Shown here: positions 1 through 11,900 of the stretch, one piece after another | Layout: each line of letters opens with the position of its first letter | Position numbering within the stretch: the stretch's first letter is position 1 | NCBI GenBank assembly: GCA_963662175.1 | Contig: OY759221.1 | Coordinates: 22,741,027 to 22,805,026, forward strand | Source of the DNA: Aradus depressus | Taxonomy: Eukaryota > Arthropoda > Insecta > Hemiptera > Aradidae | Length of the DNA: 64,000 nt | Direction of reading: 5' to 3' | Made by a program: the position numbers and the translations under genes | The notes under the pieces: model-generated | Seen by the model: the letters and a program-made list of their open reading frames with translations, nothing else | Told to the model about the DNA's origin: nothing | Database searches by the model: none

Positions 1-309
1 GTTGTACTTAATTATAGTAAGTAGGACCTTAGTGCAGTCGAGACGTTCTGTGGCCACCGTATGGCAGTAGCAGTCTAGTGCGCGGACATAAAAATACGTC
101 TCCAGCAGTTGGAAAGTTAATTTTTATTTAAAACATTTTTAATCTATGGATTTGTTCTGGTTACGCTATCAGCATTAAACCGGAAAGTACGTCTATCTTA
201 ATAATTACTACGTCAAACATCCTGTATTCTGTCCCAAAAGTTACATTTTCTTTCTATTTTATTTTTTCGTACGTATTCTTAAACCTTAGTAAGTATATTT
301 TTTGTTCAG
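1..309. other. 5' flank or intron upstream of Cdc25-1
   Basis: No convincing coding segment is seen. The stretch ends in an AG acceptor at 308-309 just before the first recognised Cdc25-1 exon, so it probably includes intron and perhaps an untranslated exon. Confidence 0.4.
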
Positions 310-334
310 GTTTTTCTTCGGAAGCTGCTACGAA

Positions 335-3300
335 ATGGAGAAAATGCACAATACAAACATAACGGCGGAGGCTAATCCTGCTGACCCTTATGACAGTTCC
401 TTTTTTTTAACTGAGGGAGACCAGACATGTGTTATTGAAGCTGATGATTGTACTCGTAAGTAATTTTTTTGAATGTTTCAACTCTTGTTTGTCCTTTTCT
501 TTACATAGGTCAGTGAGAAATCTCCCCATGTCTCCTTCTTCACCTAGGCCAAGGAGAAACCTTCTCTTGCCTCCCTCTTCATTTATGCCAATGAGAAACC
601 CTCCTTGCCTCCTTCACATAGGTCAATAAGAAACCTGTTGGTTAATTCCGGCATTTCTTCCAGAAGTGTCTTCTTATTCTTTTTTCCGACAATATTTTGG
701 GACTCTTACAAGTCCCTTCTTTCGGTCACTATGAACGCGGATAGTGACCGGAAGAAGGGACTTGTAAGAGTCCCGAAATATTGTCGGAAAAAATAAGAAG
801 AAGACACCTCTGGAAGATGCGGGAATTAACCAACAATGTATCGTCAAAGTTTAAGAAACACAATAAGAAACCTCCCCTCTCCTTCCTGACATAGGAAGGC
901 TACATAAAGGAGATGAAATTCCCTTAGCGGGGTTGAAGATTTATGTTTCAAATACGTTGGGTAAAGATGGCTGCAATCAACAAGAGGTGGATTTTCATTC
1001 ACTGAATTCGGTAATCATGATGGTTATAGTATAATAAAACCAACTTTGCTTTATTTTACAAGGATAAAATTTGACGCAACGTCCATTCTATACATATATA
1101 TTTGGAACATCTCCCACCACCCGAGTTTTATCTCATTTATATAATTTTCTTGCTAACAAAGGCTTATGACAAACCTCTCTCCCTTCTTCTAGTCAATAAC
1201 AACGCTCCATGCTCCCTCTCCACTATTGGAGACTGGTCTGGAGACTATTATAGCTAAAGTGTTCAGTTCCAGAAGATGACCTTATTGGTGACTACAGCCG
1301 TCCCTTCACCCTGCCTCGAATGGTCGGCAGACAGCCAGATCTACCTACCATCTCCTCCACAGTCTTGGCTCATCTCATCAGTGGAACTTATAACGACCAA
1401 GTCGCCTCCTTCCGGCTCATCGACTGCAGGTAATCAGTAGTTTCTTTTTACAATTTTTACTTCCCCTATAACTTTGCCCAGCCATGCGACGTTTAGGGGA
1501 ATTTATATAATCGGCCGGAAATTCGATGCGGAGTTTTCAATGGAATTTCATGTTTTCCAACCTCCAGATTCCAAATGTGAAAAAAAAGTAGTTTCTGTGA
1601 ACATGATAACTTACGATAGAATGAATGTATCAACACAAAACTTTATATGCATGAACCTGAGCTCTATAAGGACAACACATCTTTATATGAATGAACCTGA
1701 GCCCTATAAGGACAACACATCTTTATATGTATGAACCTGAGCCCTATAAGGACAACACATCTTTATATGCATGGACCTGAGCCCTATAAGGACAACACAT
1801 CTTTATATGTATGAACCTGAGCTCTATAAGGACAACACATCTTTATATGCATGGACCTGAGCCCTATAAGGACAACACATCTTTATATGTATGAACCTGA
1901 GCCCTATAAGGACAACACATCTTTATATGTATGAACCTGAGCCCTATAAGGACAACACATTTTTATATGTATGAACCTGAGCCCTATAAGGACAACACAT
2001 CTTTATATGCATGAACCTGAGCCCTACAAGGACATCTTTATATGTATGAACCTGAGCCCTATAAGGACAACACATCTTTATATGTATGAACCTGAGCCCT
2101 ATAAGGACAACACATTACCAATTTGCATCCAAATCGGCCAAAGGGGTGCGGGCGATCAGGGGGAGGCTTAACGCATAAACTTAAATAACTGTTGTAATGT
2201 ATGTATCGCCATAGAATCCCCATCTATATCTATACAAGAAGTGTGGGATCGATCGGAGGAGGGAGCCCAAATAGCATGTTTTCCGACCTCCTAATTCCAG
2301 AAATGCAAAACAAATCGTGTGTCTTTTGACACGATAACTCCCTATAGAATGAACGTGATACGAAATTTTATGTTTATCCAGAACTTTCTAAGGACACCTA
2401 TTAATTTTCAGCCAAATCGGCCTAGGGAAGGGGGGGGGGGCAGAACTCTGATAATTGCTGTCGTAATGAATGTAACGACAAAACCTCGTAAGGATGGCAA
2501 CTATTAATGTTCCGCGAAATAATTTTTTTTATTTTCTTCGCGATTTAACGTTTTCTGAACTTCAACTAGAGAAGAAATGTCTGGGATTACATTTCCCTTA
2601 TTGTAATATTTTATTAGCGCAATATGCTACACTATTTATTATTATTTTGTAGCAGTGAATAAAGATAAATAGTATTGTTTCACAATATCTACAGAAAATT
2701 TTAACTATTGTCATAAATATAATTAAGACATTTATAATTTTTACAGATATCCTTACGAATACGAAGGAGGGCACATAACAGGAGCTATCAACCTCTACAA
2801 ATATAAACATATATTTAATCTTCTCAATAAACCTATGATGGTTGACGAAACCAAATCAAATTTATTGGTCTTCTACTGTGAATTTTCATCAAGCAGAGCA
2901 CCTAGGAGGTATTCATTGTTTTTTTTCTTTTCTTATTCCTATGTCTATTATTCTCTTACATCTCCGAAGAATGAGTGTTAGTTTATCTCTATATTATGTA
3001 GACTTCTTCTCTGAAGGATACACTTAATGAAAAGACATCACTCAAGGTTAATATTGTCTTCTCAACCATCTTTTAATAATTTCTTTTTTTTCTATTTCAC
3101 ACATTGTGATCTAATATCGTCGTAAATAAGACACTCTTGGAAGAATTAAAAAAAATATTTATTATAATTTAAATTTTAATTAGAAACTGTGTTTATTATT
3201 TATTAGTATTATTACTTTTGTACTCATCTATTATCGACTTTAAATTGTATTTTTAAATTCAAAACCCTATGAGGATTACGCATGTTAATTTTCCGCGAAA

Positions 3301-3932
3301 TCGGTCGATGGAAAGGAGAGCTTGACTGAAATACCCTAATAACTGATGTAATGAATGTATCGACACAACATTTAGTATGAGGATTCAGAAGCCATTCGAT
3401 TAGTTTTGGAAGGGAAAAATTAACCTAATTAATTCGTGCTGGAGAAGTACTAAGCCAGTGATTAAACGACGACTTTTTTTATTTTTTTTGTAAATATTTT
3501 TAACTTGTATAGGTAAATTGCCATTTATTATTTTATTTACTATCATTGTCATCAAATTTACTTATGGTTTTGTTTTGACCGATTGTTAATGTGCATAATA
3601 AAGAAAAAAATAATAATAATTTATATTTTGATTACAGGTTACGATTTTTAAGGAAAGTTGACCGAGAAAACCATGAATATCCATACTTAAGTTATCCTGA
3701 ATGTTACATACTGCAGGGAGGTTACAAAGCGTTCTTCTTCCAAGAGAGAGGGCTTTGCGAGCCCCAGGAGTACAGACTTATGAAACAGCCGGACTGTCTG
3801 GAGCTCTACTGTAGGTACAAGGAGAAGACAAGGGACTCCAAGGCAAAACTGTTTATAAAGTTGGGTAAACCTTTTGAAGTAAGACGGTCTGACATTGGAG
3901 GAGGGAGCATTCGAAAAAGTAGAATAATATAG
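335..3932 (+). CDS. Cdc25-like dual-specificity phosphatase (paralog 1)
   Basis: Cdc25 phosphatases remove inhibitory phosphates from cyclin-dependent kinases. Coding exons are 335-455, 1273-1429, 2747-2908 and 3638-3932; all junctions are GT/AG and the frame stays open for 244 aa. Family marks: LIGDYSRP at the domain start, IDCR (90-93) followed by YPYEYEGGH, the phosphate loop CEFSSSR (Cys137 to Arg143), and YPECYILQGGYKAFF then LCEP near the end. Introns are phase 1, 2 and 2, matching the minus-strand paralog at 20790-26248. The ATG at 335 lies in an exon that begins at 310 after an acceptor; coding exons further upstream, outside the window, are possible. With this start the long N-terminal regulatory region of typical Cdc25 is missing and the protein is essentially the catalytic domain. 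Oddities: Tyr136 stands where His normally precedes the catalytic Cys, and the Glu before Arg143 is Ser. The Cys-X5-Arg core is intact, so activity is possible but unproven. Introns 1-3 contain repeats. Confidence 0.85.
480..645. repeat. imperfect tandem repeat, about 45-50 bp units
   Basis: Three imperfect units share 'gagaaac-ct-cc-tgcctcc-ttcac-ta-g-cca'. Related pieces recur near 860-900 and 1160-1220, on the far side of the palindromic element at 637-834. All lie in intron 1 of Cdc25-1. Confidence 0.5.
637..834. repeat. Palindromic MITE-like hairpin
   Basis: The arms 637-732 and 741-834 are near-perfect reverse complements around an 8-nt loop at 733-740. Outer ends read gttggttaattcc and ggaattaaccaac. 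It lies in intron 1 of Cdc25-1. It has no coding content and no clear target duplication, so the superfamily is unknown. Confidence 0.75.
1476..2540 (+). repeat. Dispersed repeat family R (copy with internal expansion)
   Basis: This is one copy of an unclassified family seen about 15 times in the window. Consensus marks in order: an acttcccc hairpin start, 'agttttcaa-ggaattt', 'gataactcc-gatagaatgaatgtat', 'cgaaattttatatgtgtatccagaa', 'attttcagccaaatcgg', then a GGGG-rich piece. It lies in intron 2 of Cdc25-1. A 40-bp minisatellite has grown inside it. Confidence 0.6.
1651..2115 (+). repeat. 40-bp minisatellite, 12 units
   Basis: Twelve direct copies of a 40-bp unit (atgaacctgagccctataag, then gacaacacatctttatatgt). 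Most differ by 0-3 bases; unit 10 is 5 bp shorter and unit 12 is partial. The unit corresponds to the 'ctttatatgt...cctataaggac-aca' piece of repeat family R, so it probably arose by local amplification. The unit is not a multiple of 3, so the short reading frames here are not real. Confidence 0.9.
3260..3480 (+). repeat. Dispersed repeat family R (3' part)
   Basis: Carries the 3' half of the family: 'aataactgatgtaatgaatgtatcgacac', 'gtatgaggattcagaagcc', and the terminal 'ctggagaagtac-aagcc-gtgatt'. It lies in intron 3 of Cdc25-1. Confidence 0.55.
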
Positions 3933-4094
3933 CGTTCTTTGAGTGCGGGAGACCTCAACGAAATGTATGAGCTACATGAAGCTTTCACTGTATTTTAAGT
4001 AATGGCTATCAAGAATCTTGGTTTGTTGAGGCTGTACTTACAGAAAAAAAAATTAACATTTTGATGTGAAAAATACTCAAGATTCAGAGGCTAA

Positions 4095-4945
4095 GGCCCC
4101 TTTCACACCGAAGATGCAAGACGCAAGATGCATGCATCCTAGAACACTGGACCATGTAATTGAATGAGAGGTTTCACACCGAAGATGCAAGTGCGTCTTG
4201 CAGCCAGGACGCAAGACGCACTTGCCTCTCGGGTACCAGCCGGCTGGAGATTTCAGCGTGCGTCTTTGTTATGCTGGTCTTGCATACTCGCCCCTTCCAT
4301 CTCGACCCGTCCGACTCACCCCTGACTCACCCGACTCTGTGATTCACATCGTTGTATGTGTGCTTGACTCGCACAGTTTCTTTTCAGTTTCATTTCAGAC
4401 TTCGATTAGATGTTGTGTTCCAAGTACGAAACTTCCATCCACCCTTCAACTATGTTACCAGACACAGAGAACTTCAACGTGACCTCAGAAATATCAGTAG
4501 TCTTTCTTTCGCAGATACACACAACCGATAATTTGTATCCCGACGGCTCCATGAGATCCAACCTCTTGTTAAAAGTCGGAATCTCCATTTTATAATACAC
4601 CTGAAACTTTACTGGATGGTTCAGTAATTGCTGAGACTCAATAGCAGGGCTATGCTTTCCAGTATTAGTCCAGTAGGGATGCTGCCATAAACGATTGCTT
4701 CTTTGTCTTCGTCTTCTGACTATACAAGCCAGAATTATAATTTCGTCGTCTGAAGAGTCGGATGATTGATTATTCATCTTTCAAACTCACAATCTTCCAA
4801 ACAGAAATAAAGAACTGAACAGAAGGTGCAAGAGGCACGTGCATCTTTGGTGTGAAAGGCTTTTCATGAAGATGCAGGACGCACATGCCTCCTGCCTCCA
4901 GGATGCATGCATCTTGCGTCTTGCATCTTCGGTGTGAAAGGCCCC
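4095..4945 (-). mobile_element. PIF/Harbinger element, non-autonomous (851 bp)
   Basis: The terminal inverted repeats are about 46 bp. The left end begins GGCCCCTTTCACACCGAAGA and the right end is its reverse complement. A TAA target duplication flanks it at 4092-4094 and 4946-4948, as expected for Harbinger (TWA). Extra subterminal copies of the 'gatgcaagacgca' motif occur at both ends. It sits about 160 bp downstream of the Cdc25-1 stop codon. Confidence 0.85.
4406..4777 (-). CDS. Residual Harbinger ORF (transposase N-terminus)
   Basis: A 123-aa ORF inside the Harbinger element. Residues 1-15 are acidic (SSDSSDDEI). Residues 20-60 (RRRRQR, then RLWQHPYWTNTGKH) match the region before the DDE nuclease domain of Harbinger transposases. 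The rest shows no recognisable domain and the catalytic DDE residues are absent. It is either a remnant, or a small protein in which the N-terminus has been joined to other sequence by internal deletion. Confidence 0.5.
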   Translation of the reverse strand: MNNQSSDSSDDEIIILACIVRRRRQRSNRLWQHPYWTNTGKHSPAIESQQLLNHPVKFQVYYKMEIPTFNKRLDLMEPSGYKLSVVCICERKTTDISEVTLKFSVSGNIVEGWMEVSYLEHNI

Positions 4946-4948
4946 TAA

Positions 4949-5258
4949 TATTGACATGTGACTGTTTTATACTAAACTGTTTGTAATTTTTAAAAGTTAA
5001 ATATTTTTATAATATTCAATGATACAGTTCATTGAAACTTAGTGTTAGTCTGGGGTTTTAGTTTTTTTGGTGGTAAAATATGGCATCACACACACTGTTG
5101 TGAGTATAAATTCTGTCAACTGTTGGTTCCGCTAACTATGTTGTCATATGACTCTGATGTGTTATACCATATGTTATTAGATTTCCAATGTTTATTTTGA
5201 TTTAAAAAACGAGCCACTTTCTGGTGATTTAGACGTTCAATGATTCCACTTCACCGTA
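4949..5258. other. AT-rich spacer
   Basis: No coding, RNA or repeat signal recognised. Confidence 0.4.
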
Positions 5259-5789
5259 TAGTCCAGTCAATAAGGGGGTTGTGGAGTGCGTGAGCGGCAA
5301 CACAATTTTTGACTTGAGGGCCTTGTTAGGAGGTAAATATAGTAAAAGTCTCCGGACCTATGGGTGAGCGGGGTACAGAAAAGGTTCTTTTTTTTGGAAT
5401 TTTCGCTTTTATCTCGAAAACGGTGCGTCGTAGACGAAAACGTCACTGTATTCAAATTTTAAGCTGACAAAAATGTTTTTCCTACAAGATTGTTTCGATT
5501 CATTATTTTTCTGTTCCTCATAGTTTTCCACATCCGCTCTCGAAAATCGTTAATTTTTGAAAAAAAAAAAATAAATATCATTTTACCTCACATTTTTCAT
5601 CAAACTTTCATCTCTAGCACTTAAGGCTTTCGTTTAACAGCAAAGTTGTAGAGCATTAAATTTCCTCTAACATTATATGTACGTTTATTATTTTATCTTC
5701 AACTGTACAAGAGATTTGAAAATTTGGTTTAATTTCGAGATTCCGCAAAAAAACTGTACCCCTCTTTTGAGTGTTCATTGACTGGACTA
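5259..5789. mobile_element. TIR element of unknown superfamily
   Basis: The left end TAGTCCAGTCAAT (from 5259) is the reverse complement of the right end ATTGACTGGACTA (to 5789). The interior has 'tatctcgaaaacggtgcgtc' and a long A-run, with no transposase. The Helitron 5' end begins 2 bp after its right end, and the part from 5353 is duplicated together with Helitron sequence at 9601-10036. Confidence 0.5.
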
Positions 5790-5924
5790 ATCTATATTAA
5801 TAAAGCTGAAACGGGGTTTGTTTGTTTGTTTGTATGTATGTATGTTTGTTCCAGCATCACGCCCAAACGGCTGGACGGATTTTTATGAAACTACCCATGT
5901 AGCATCCTTTTGAGCCCGATTGAA

Positions 5925-8900
5925 TAATAGGCTATGTGGCGTCCCAAAATTTTGATCGGGAGGGGGGGTTGTAAGGGGGCCTAAGTATAAAAATAGTGCT
6001 AACTCATTAACTAATGGGCGAATTGTCATAAATTTCACAGGTAGTCTTTTTAAAATCCAAACAGGAAAAAAAGGTGTGTGGCGTCCCAAAGTTTTGATCG
6101 GGAGGGGGGGTTGTAAGGGGGGCCTAAGTATATAAATAGTGCTAACACATTAACTAATGGTCGAATTGTCATGAAATTTCACACGTAGTCTTTTTAAAAG
6201 CCAAACAAGAAAAAAAGGTGTGTGGCGTCCCAAAGTTTTGAACGGGAGGGGGGGGGGGTTGTGGGGGGGCCTAAGTATAAATATAGAGCTAACTCATTAA
6301 CTAATGGGCGAATCGTCATAAAATTTCACATGTAGTATTTTTAAAAGCCAAATAGGAAAAAAAGGTGTGTGGCGTCCCAAAGTTTTGATCGGGAGGGGGG
6401 GTTGTAAAGGGGGCCTAAGTATATAAATAGTGCTAACACATTAACTAATGGTCGAATTGTCATGAAATTTCACACGTAGTCTTTTTAAAAGCCAAACAAG
6501 AAAAAAAGGTGTGTGGCGTCCCAAAGTTTTGAACGGGCGGGGGGGTTGTGGGGGGGCCTAAGTATAAATATAGAGCTAACTCATTAACTAATGGGCGAAT
6601 CGTCATGAAATTTCACATGTAGTATTTTTAAAAGCCAAATCGGAAAAAAAGGTGTGTGGCGTCCCAAAGTTTTGATCGGGAGGGGGGGTTGTAAGGGGGG
6701 CCTAAGTATATAAATAGTGCTAACACATTAACTAATGGGCGAATCGTCATGAAATTTCACATGTAGTATTTTTAGAAGCCAAATAGGAAAGAAAAGTGTG
6801 TGGCATCCCAAAGTTTTGAACGGGAGGGGGGGTTGTGGGGGGCCTAAGTATAAATATAGAGCTAACTCATTAACTAATGGGCGAATCGTCATGAAATTTC
6901 ACATGTAGTATTTTTAAAAGCCAAATAGGAAAAAAAGGTGTGTGGCGTCCCAAAGTTTTGATCGGGAGGGGGGGTTGTAAGGGGGGCCTAAGTATATAAA
7001 TAGTGCTAACACATTAACTAATGGGCGAATCGTCATGATATTTCACATGTAGTATTTTTAAAAGCCAAATCGGAAAAAAAGGTGTGTGGCGTCCCAAAGT
7101 TTTGATCGGGAGGGGGGGTTGTAAGGGGGGCCTAAGTATATAAATAGTGCTAACACATTAACTAATGGGCGAATCGTCATGAAATTTCACATGTAGTATT
7201 TTTAAAAGCCAAATAGGAAAAAATGTGTGGCATCCCAAAGTTTTGAACGGGAGGGGGGGTTGTGGGGGGCCTAAGTATAAATATAGAGCTAACTCATTAA
7301 CTAATGGGCGAATCGTCATGAAATTTCACGTAGTATTTTTAAAAGCCAAATAGGAAAATAAGGTGTGTGGCGTCCCAAAGTTTTGAACGGGAGGGGGGGG
7401 GGGGGGGGGGGGGGTTGTGGGGGGGCCTAAGTATAAATATAGAGCTAATTCTTTAATGGTTGGTCGGATTGTCACGAAATTTCACATGGAGTATTCCTGA
7501 AGGCCAAATAGAAAAATAAGGTGTGTGGCGTCCCAAAGTTTTGAACGGGAGGGGGGGTTGTGGGGGGGCCTAAGTATAAATATAGAGCTAACTCATTAAC
7601 TAATGGGCGAATCGTCATGAAATTTCACGTAGTATTTTTAAAGGCCAAATAGGAAAAAAAGGTGTGTGGCGTCCCAAAGTTTTGAACGGGAGGGGGGGTT
7701 GTGGGGGGGCCTAAGTATAAATATAGAGCTAACTCATTAACTAATGGGCGAATCGTCATGAAATTTCACGTAGTATTTTTAAAAGTCAAATATGAAAAAA
7801 AGGTGTGTGGCGTCCCAAAGTTTTGAACGGGAGGGGGGGTTGTGGGGGGGCCTAAGTATAAATATAGAGCTAATTCTTTAACGGTTGGTCGGATTGTCAC
7901 GAAATTTCACATGGAGTATTCCTGAAGGCCAAATAGAAAAATAAGGTGTGTGGCGTCTCAAAGTTTTGAACGGGAGGGGGGGTTGTGGGGGGGCCTAAGT
8001 ATAAATATAGAGCTAACTCATTAACTAATGGGCGAATCGTCATGAAATTTCACATGTAGTATTTTTAAAAGCCAAATAGGAAAAAAAGGTGTGTGGCGTC
8101 CCAAAGTTTTGAACGGGAGGGGGGGTTGTGGGGGGGCCTAAGTATAAATATAGAGCTAACTCATTAACTAATGGGCGAATCGTCATGAAATTTCACGTAG
8201 TATTTTTAAAGGCCAAATAGGAAAAAAAGGTGTGTGGCGTCCCAAAGTTTTGAACGGGAGGGGGGGTTGTGGGGGGGCCTAAGTATAAATATAGAGCTAA
8301 CTCATTAACTAATGGGCGAATCGTCATGAAATTTCACATGTAGTATTTTTAAAAGCCAAATCGGAAAAAAAGGTGTGTGGCGTCCCAAAGTTTTGATCGG
8401 GAGGGGGGGTTGTAAGGGGGGCCTAAGTATATAAATAGTGCTAACACATTAACTAATGGGCGAATCGTCATGATATTTCACATGTAGTATTTTTAAAAGC
8501 CAAATCGGAAAAAAAGGTGTGTGGCGTCCCAAAGTTTTGATCGGGAGGGGGGGTTGTAAGGGGGGCCTAAGTATATAAATAGTGCTAACACATTAACTAA
8601 TGGGCGAATCGTCATGAAATTTCACATGTAGTATTTTTAAAAGCCAAATAGGAAAAAAAAGTGTGTGGCATCCCAAAGTTTTGAACGGGAGGGGGGGTTG
8701 TGGGGGGCCTAAGTATAAATATAGAGCTTACTCATTAACTAATGGGCGAATCGTCATGAAATTTCACGTAGTATTTTTAAAAGCCAAATAGGAAAATAAG
8801 GTGTGTGGCGTCCCAAAGTTTTGAACGGGAGGGGGGAGGGGGGGTTGTGGGGGGGCCTAAGTATAAATATAGAGCTAACTCATTAACTAATGGGCGAATC

Positions 8901-11900
8901 GTCATGAAATTTCACGTAGTATTTTTAAAAGCCAAATAGGAAAAAAAGGTGTGTGGCGTCCCAAAGTTTTGAACGGGAGGGGGGGTTGTGGGGGGGCCTA
9001 AGTATAAATATAGAGCTAATTCTTTAACGGTTGGTCGGATTGTCACGAAATTTCACATGGAGTATTCCTGAAGGCCAAATAGAAAAATAAGGTGTGTGGC
9101 GTCTCAAAGTTTTGAACGGGAGGGGGGGTTGTGGGGGGGCCTAAGTATAAATATAGAGCTAACTCATTAACTAATGGGCGAATCGTCATGAAATTTCACG
9201 TAGTATTTTTAAAAGCCAAATAGGAAAAAAAGGTGTGTGGCGTCCCAAAGTTTTGAACGGGAGGGGGGGTTGTGGGGGGGCCTAAGTATAAATATAGAGC
9301 TTATTCTTTAACGGTTGGTCGGATTGTCACGAAATTTCACATGGAGTATCCTGAAGGCCAAATAGAAAAATAAGGTGTGTGGCGTCCCAAAGTTTTGAAC
9401 GGGAGGGGGGGTTGTGGGGGGGCCTAAGTATAAATATAGAGCTAGCTCATTAACGGTTGGTCGAATTGTCACAAAGTTTCACATGTAGTATTCCTTAAGA
9501 CCAAATAAAAAAATAGGCGGTGTAACGTCTCAAAATTTTGTACGGGAGGGGGGGTAGTGGCGGGGGGGCCTAAGTATAAATATGGTGCTAGCTCAATAAC
9601 GGACCTATGGGTGAGCGGGGTACAGAAAAGGTTCTTTTTTTTGGAATTTTCGCTTTTATCTCGAAAACGGTGCGTCGTAGACGAAAACGTCACTGTATTC
9701 AAATTTTAAGCTGACAAAAATGTTTTTCCTACAAGATTGTTTCGATTCATTATTTTTCTGTTCCTCATAGTTTTCCACATCCGCTCTCGAAAATCGTTAA
9801 TTTTTGAAAAAAAAAAAATAAATATCATTTTACCTCACATTTTTCATCAAACTTTCATCTCTAGCACTTAAGGCTTTCGTTTAACAGCAAAGTTGTAGAG
9901 CATTAAATTTCCTCTAACATTATATGTACGTTTATTATTTTATCTTCAACTGTACAAGAGATTTGAAAATTTGGTTTAATTTCGAGATTCCGCAAAAAAA
10001 CTGTACCCCTCTTTTGAGTGTTCATTGACTGGACTAATCTATATTAATAAAGCTGAAACGGGGTTTGTTTGTTTGTTTGTATGTATGTATGTTTGTTCCA
10101 GCATCACGCCCAAACGGCTGGACGGATTTTTATGAAACTACCCATGTAGCATCCTTTTGAGCCCGATTGAATAATAGGCTATGTGGCGTCCCAAAATTTT
10201 GATCGGGAGGGGGGGTTGTAAGGGGGCCTAAGTATAAAAATAGTGCTAACTCATTAACTAATGGGCGAATTGTCATAAATTTCACAGGTAGTCTTTTTAA
10301 AATCCAAACAGGAAAAAAAGGTGTGTGGCGTCCCAAAGTTTTGATCGGGAGGGGGGGTTGTAAGGGGGGCCTAAGTATATAAATAGTGCTAACACATTAA
10401 CTAATGGTCGAATTGTCATGAAATTTCACACGTAGTCTTTTTAAAAGCCAAACAAGAAAAAAAGGTGTGTGGCGTCCCAAAGTTTTGAACGGGAGGGGGG
10501 GGGGTTGTGGGGGGGCCTAAGTATAAATATAGAGCTAACTCATTAACTAATGGGCGAATCGTCATAAAATTTCACATGTAGTATTTTTAAAAGCCAAATA
10601 GGAAAAAAAGGTGTGTGGCGTCCCAAAGTTTTGATCGGGAGGGGGGGTTGTAAAGGGGGCCTAAGTATATAAATAGTGCTAACACATTAACTAATGGTCG
10701 AATTGTCATGAAATTTCACACGTAGTCTTTTTAAAAGCCAAACAAGAAAAAAAGGTGTGTGAATATGAAATTGTAAATTATATGAAATTTCACATGTAGT
10801 ATTTTTAAAAGCCAAATAGGAAAAAAAGGTGTGTGGCGTCCCAAAGTTTTGATCGGGAGGGGGGGTTGTAAGGGGGGCCTAAGTATATAAATAGTGCTAA
10901 CACATTAACTAATGGGCGAATCGTCATGAAATTTCACATGTAGTATTTTTAGAAGCCAAATAGGAAAAAAAGGTGTGTGGCGTCCCAAAGTTTTGATCGG
11001 GAGGGGGGGTTGTAAGGGGGGCCTAAGTATATAAATAGTGCTAACACATTAACTAATGGGCGAATCGTCATGAAATTTCACATGTAGTATTTTTAAAAGC
11101 CAAATAGGAAAAAATGTGTGGCATCCCAAAGTTTTGAACGGGAGGGGGGGTTGTGGGGGGCCTAAGTATAAATATAGAGCTAACTCATTAACTAATGGGC
11201 GAATCGTCATGAAATTTCACGTAGTATTTTTAAAAGCCAAATAGGAAAATAAGGTGTGTGGCGTCCCAAAGTTTTGAACGGGAGGGGGGGGGGTTGTGGG
11301 GGGGCCTAAGTATAAATATAGAGCTAATTCTTTAATGGTTGGTCGGATTGTCACGAAATTTCACATGGAGTATTCCTGAAGGCCAAATAGAAAAATAAGG
11401 TGTGTGGCGTCCCAAAGTTTTGAACGGGAGGGGGGGTTGTGGGGGGGCCTAAGTATAAATATAGAGCTAACTCATTAACTAATGGGCGAATCGTCATGAA
11501 ATTTCACGTAGTATTTTTAAAGGCCAAATAGGAAAAAAAGGTGTGTGGCGTCCCAAAGTTTTGAACGGGAGGGGGGGTTGTGGGGGGGCCTAAGTATAAA
11601 TATAGAGCTAACTCATTAACTAATGGGCGAATCGTCATGAAATTTCACGTAGTATTTTTAAAAGTCAAATATGAAAAAAAGGTGTGTGGCGTCCCAAAGT
11701 TTTGAACGGGAGGGGGGGTTGTGGGGGGGCCTAAGTATAAATATAGAGCTAATTCTTTAACGGTTGGTCGGATTGTCACGAAATTTCACATGGAGTATTC
11801 CTGAAGGCCAAATAGAAAAATAAGGTGTGTGGCGTCTCAAAGTTTTGAACGGGAGGGGGGGTTGTGGGGGGGCCTAAGTATAAATATAGAGCTAACTCAT

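Noticed and set aside
1474..2171. ORFs with MNLSPIRTTHLYM-like repeats
   Set aside because: They arise from the 40-bp minisatellite in an intron; the unit is not a multiple of three, so the frame changes from unit to unit.
4160..4595. Plus-strand ORFs in the Harbinger element
   Set aside because: They lie over the inverted ends or antisense to the minus-strand ORF that has transposase-like sequence.
5883..10336. Repeated ORFs at 5883-6089, 10130-10336, 5267-5455 and 9469-9702 with shared peptides
   Set aside because: They share peptides only because the 4.25-kb segment is duplicated; they run antisense through G-rich tandem repeats and lack any protein-like conservation.
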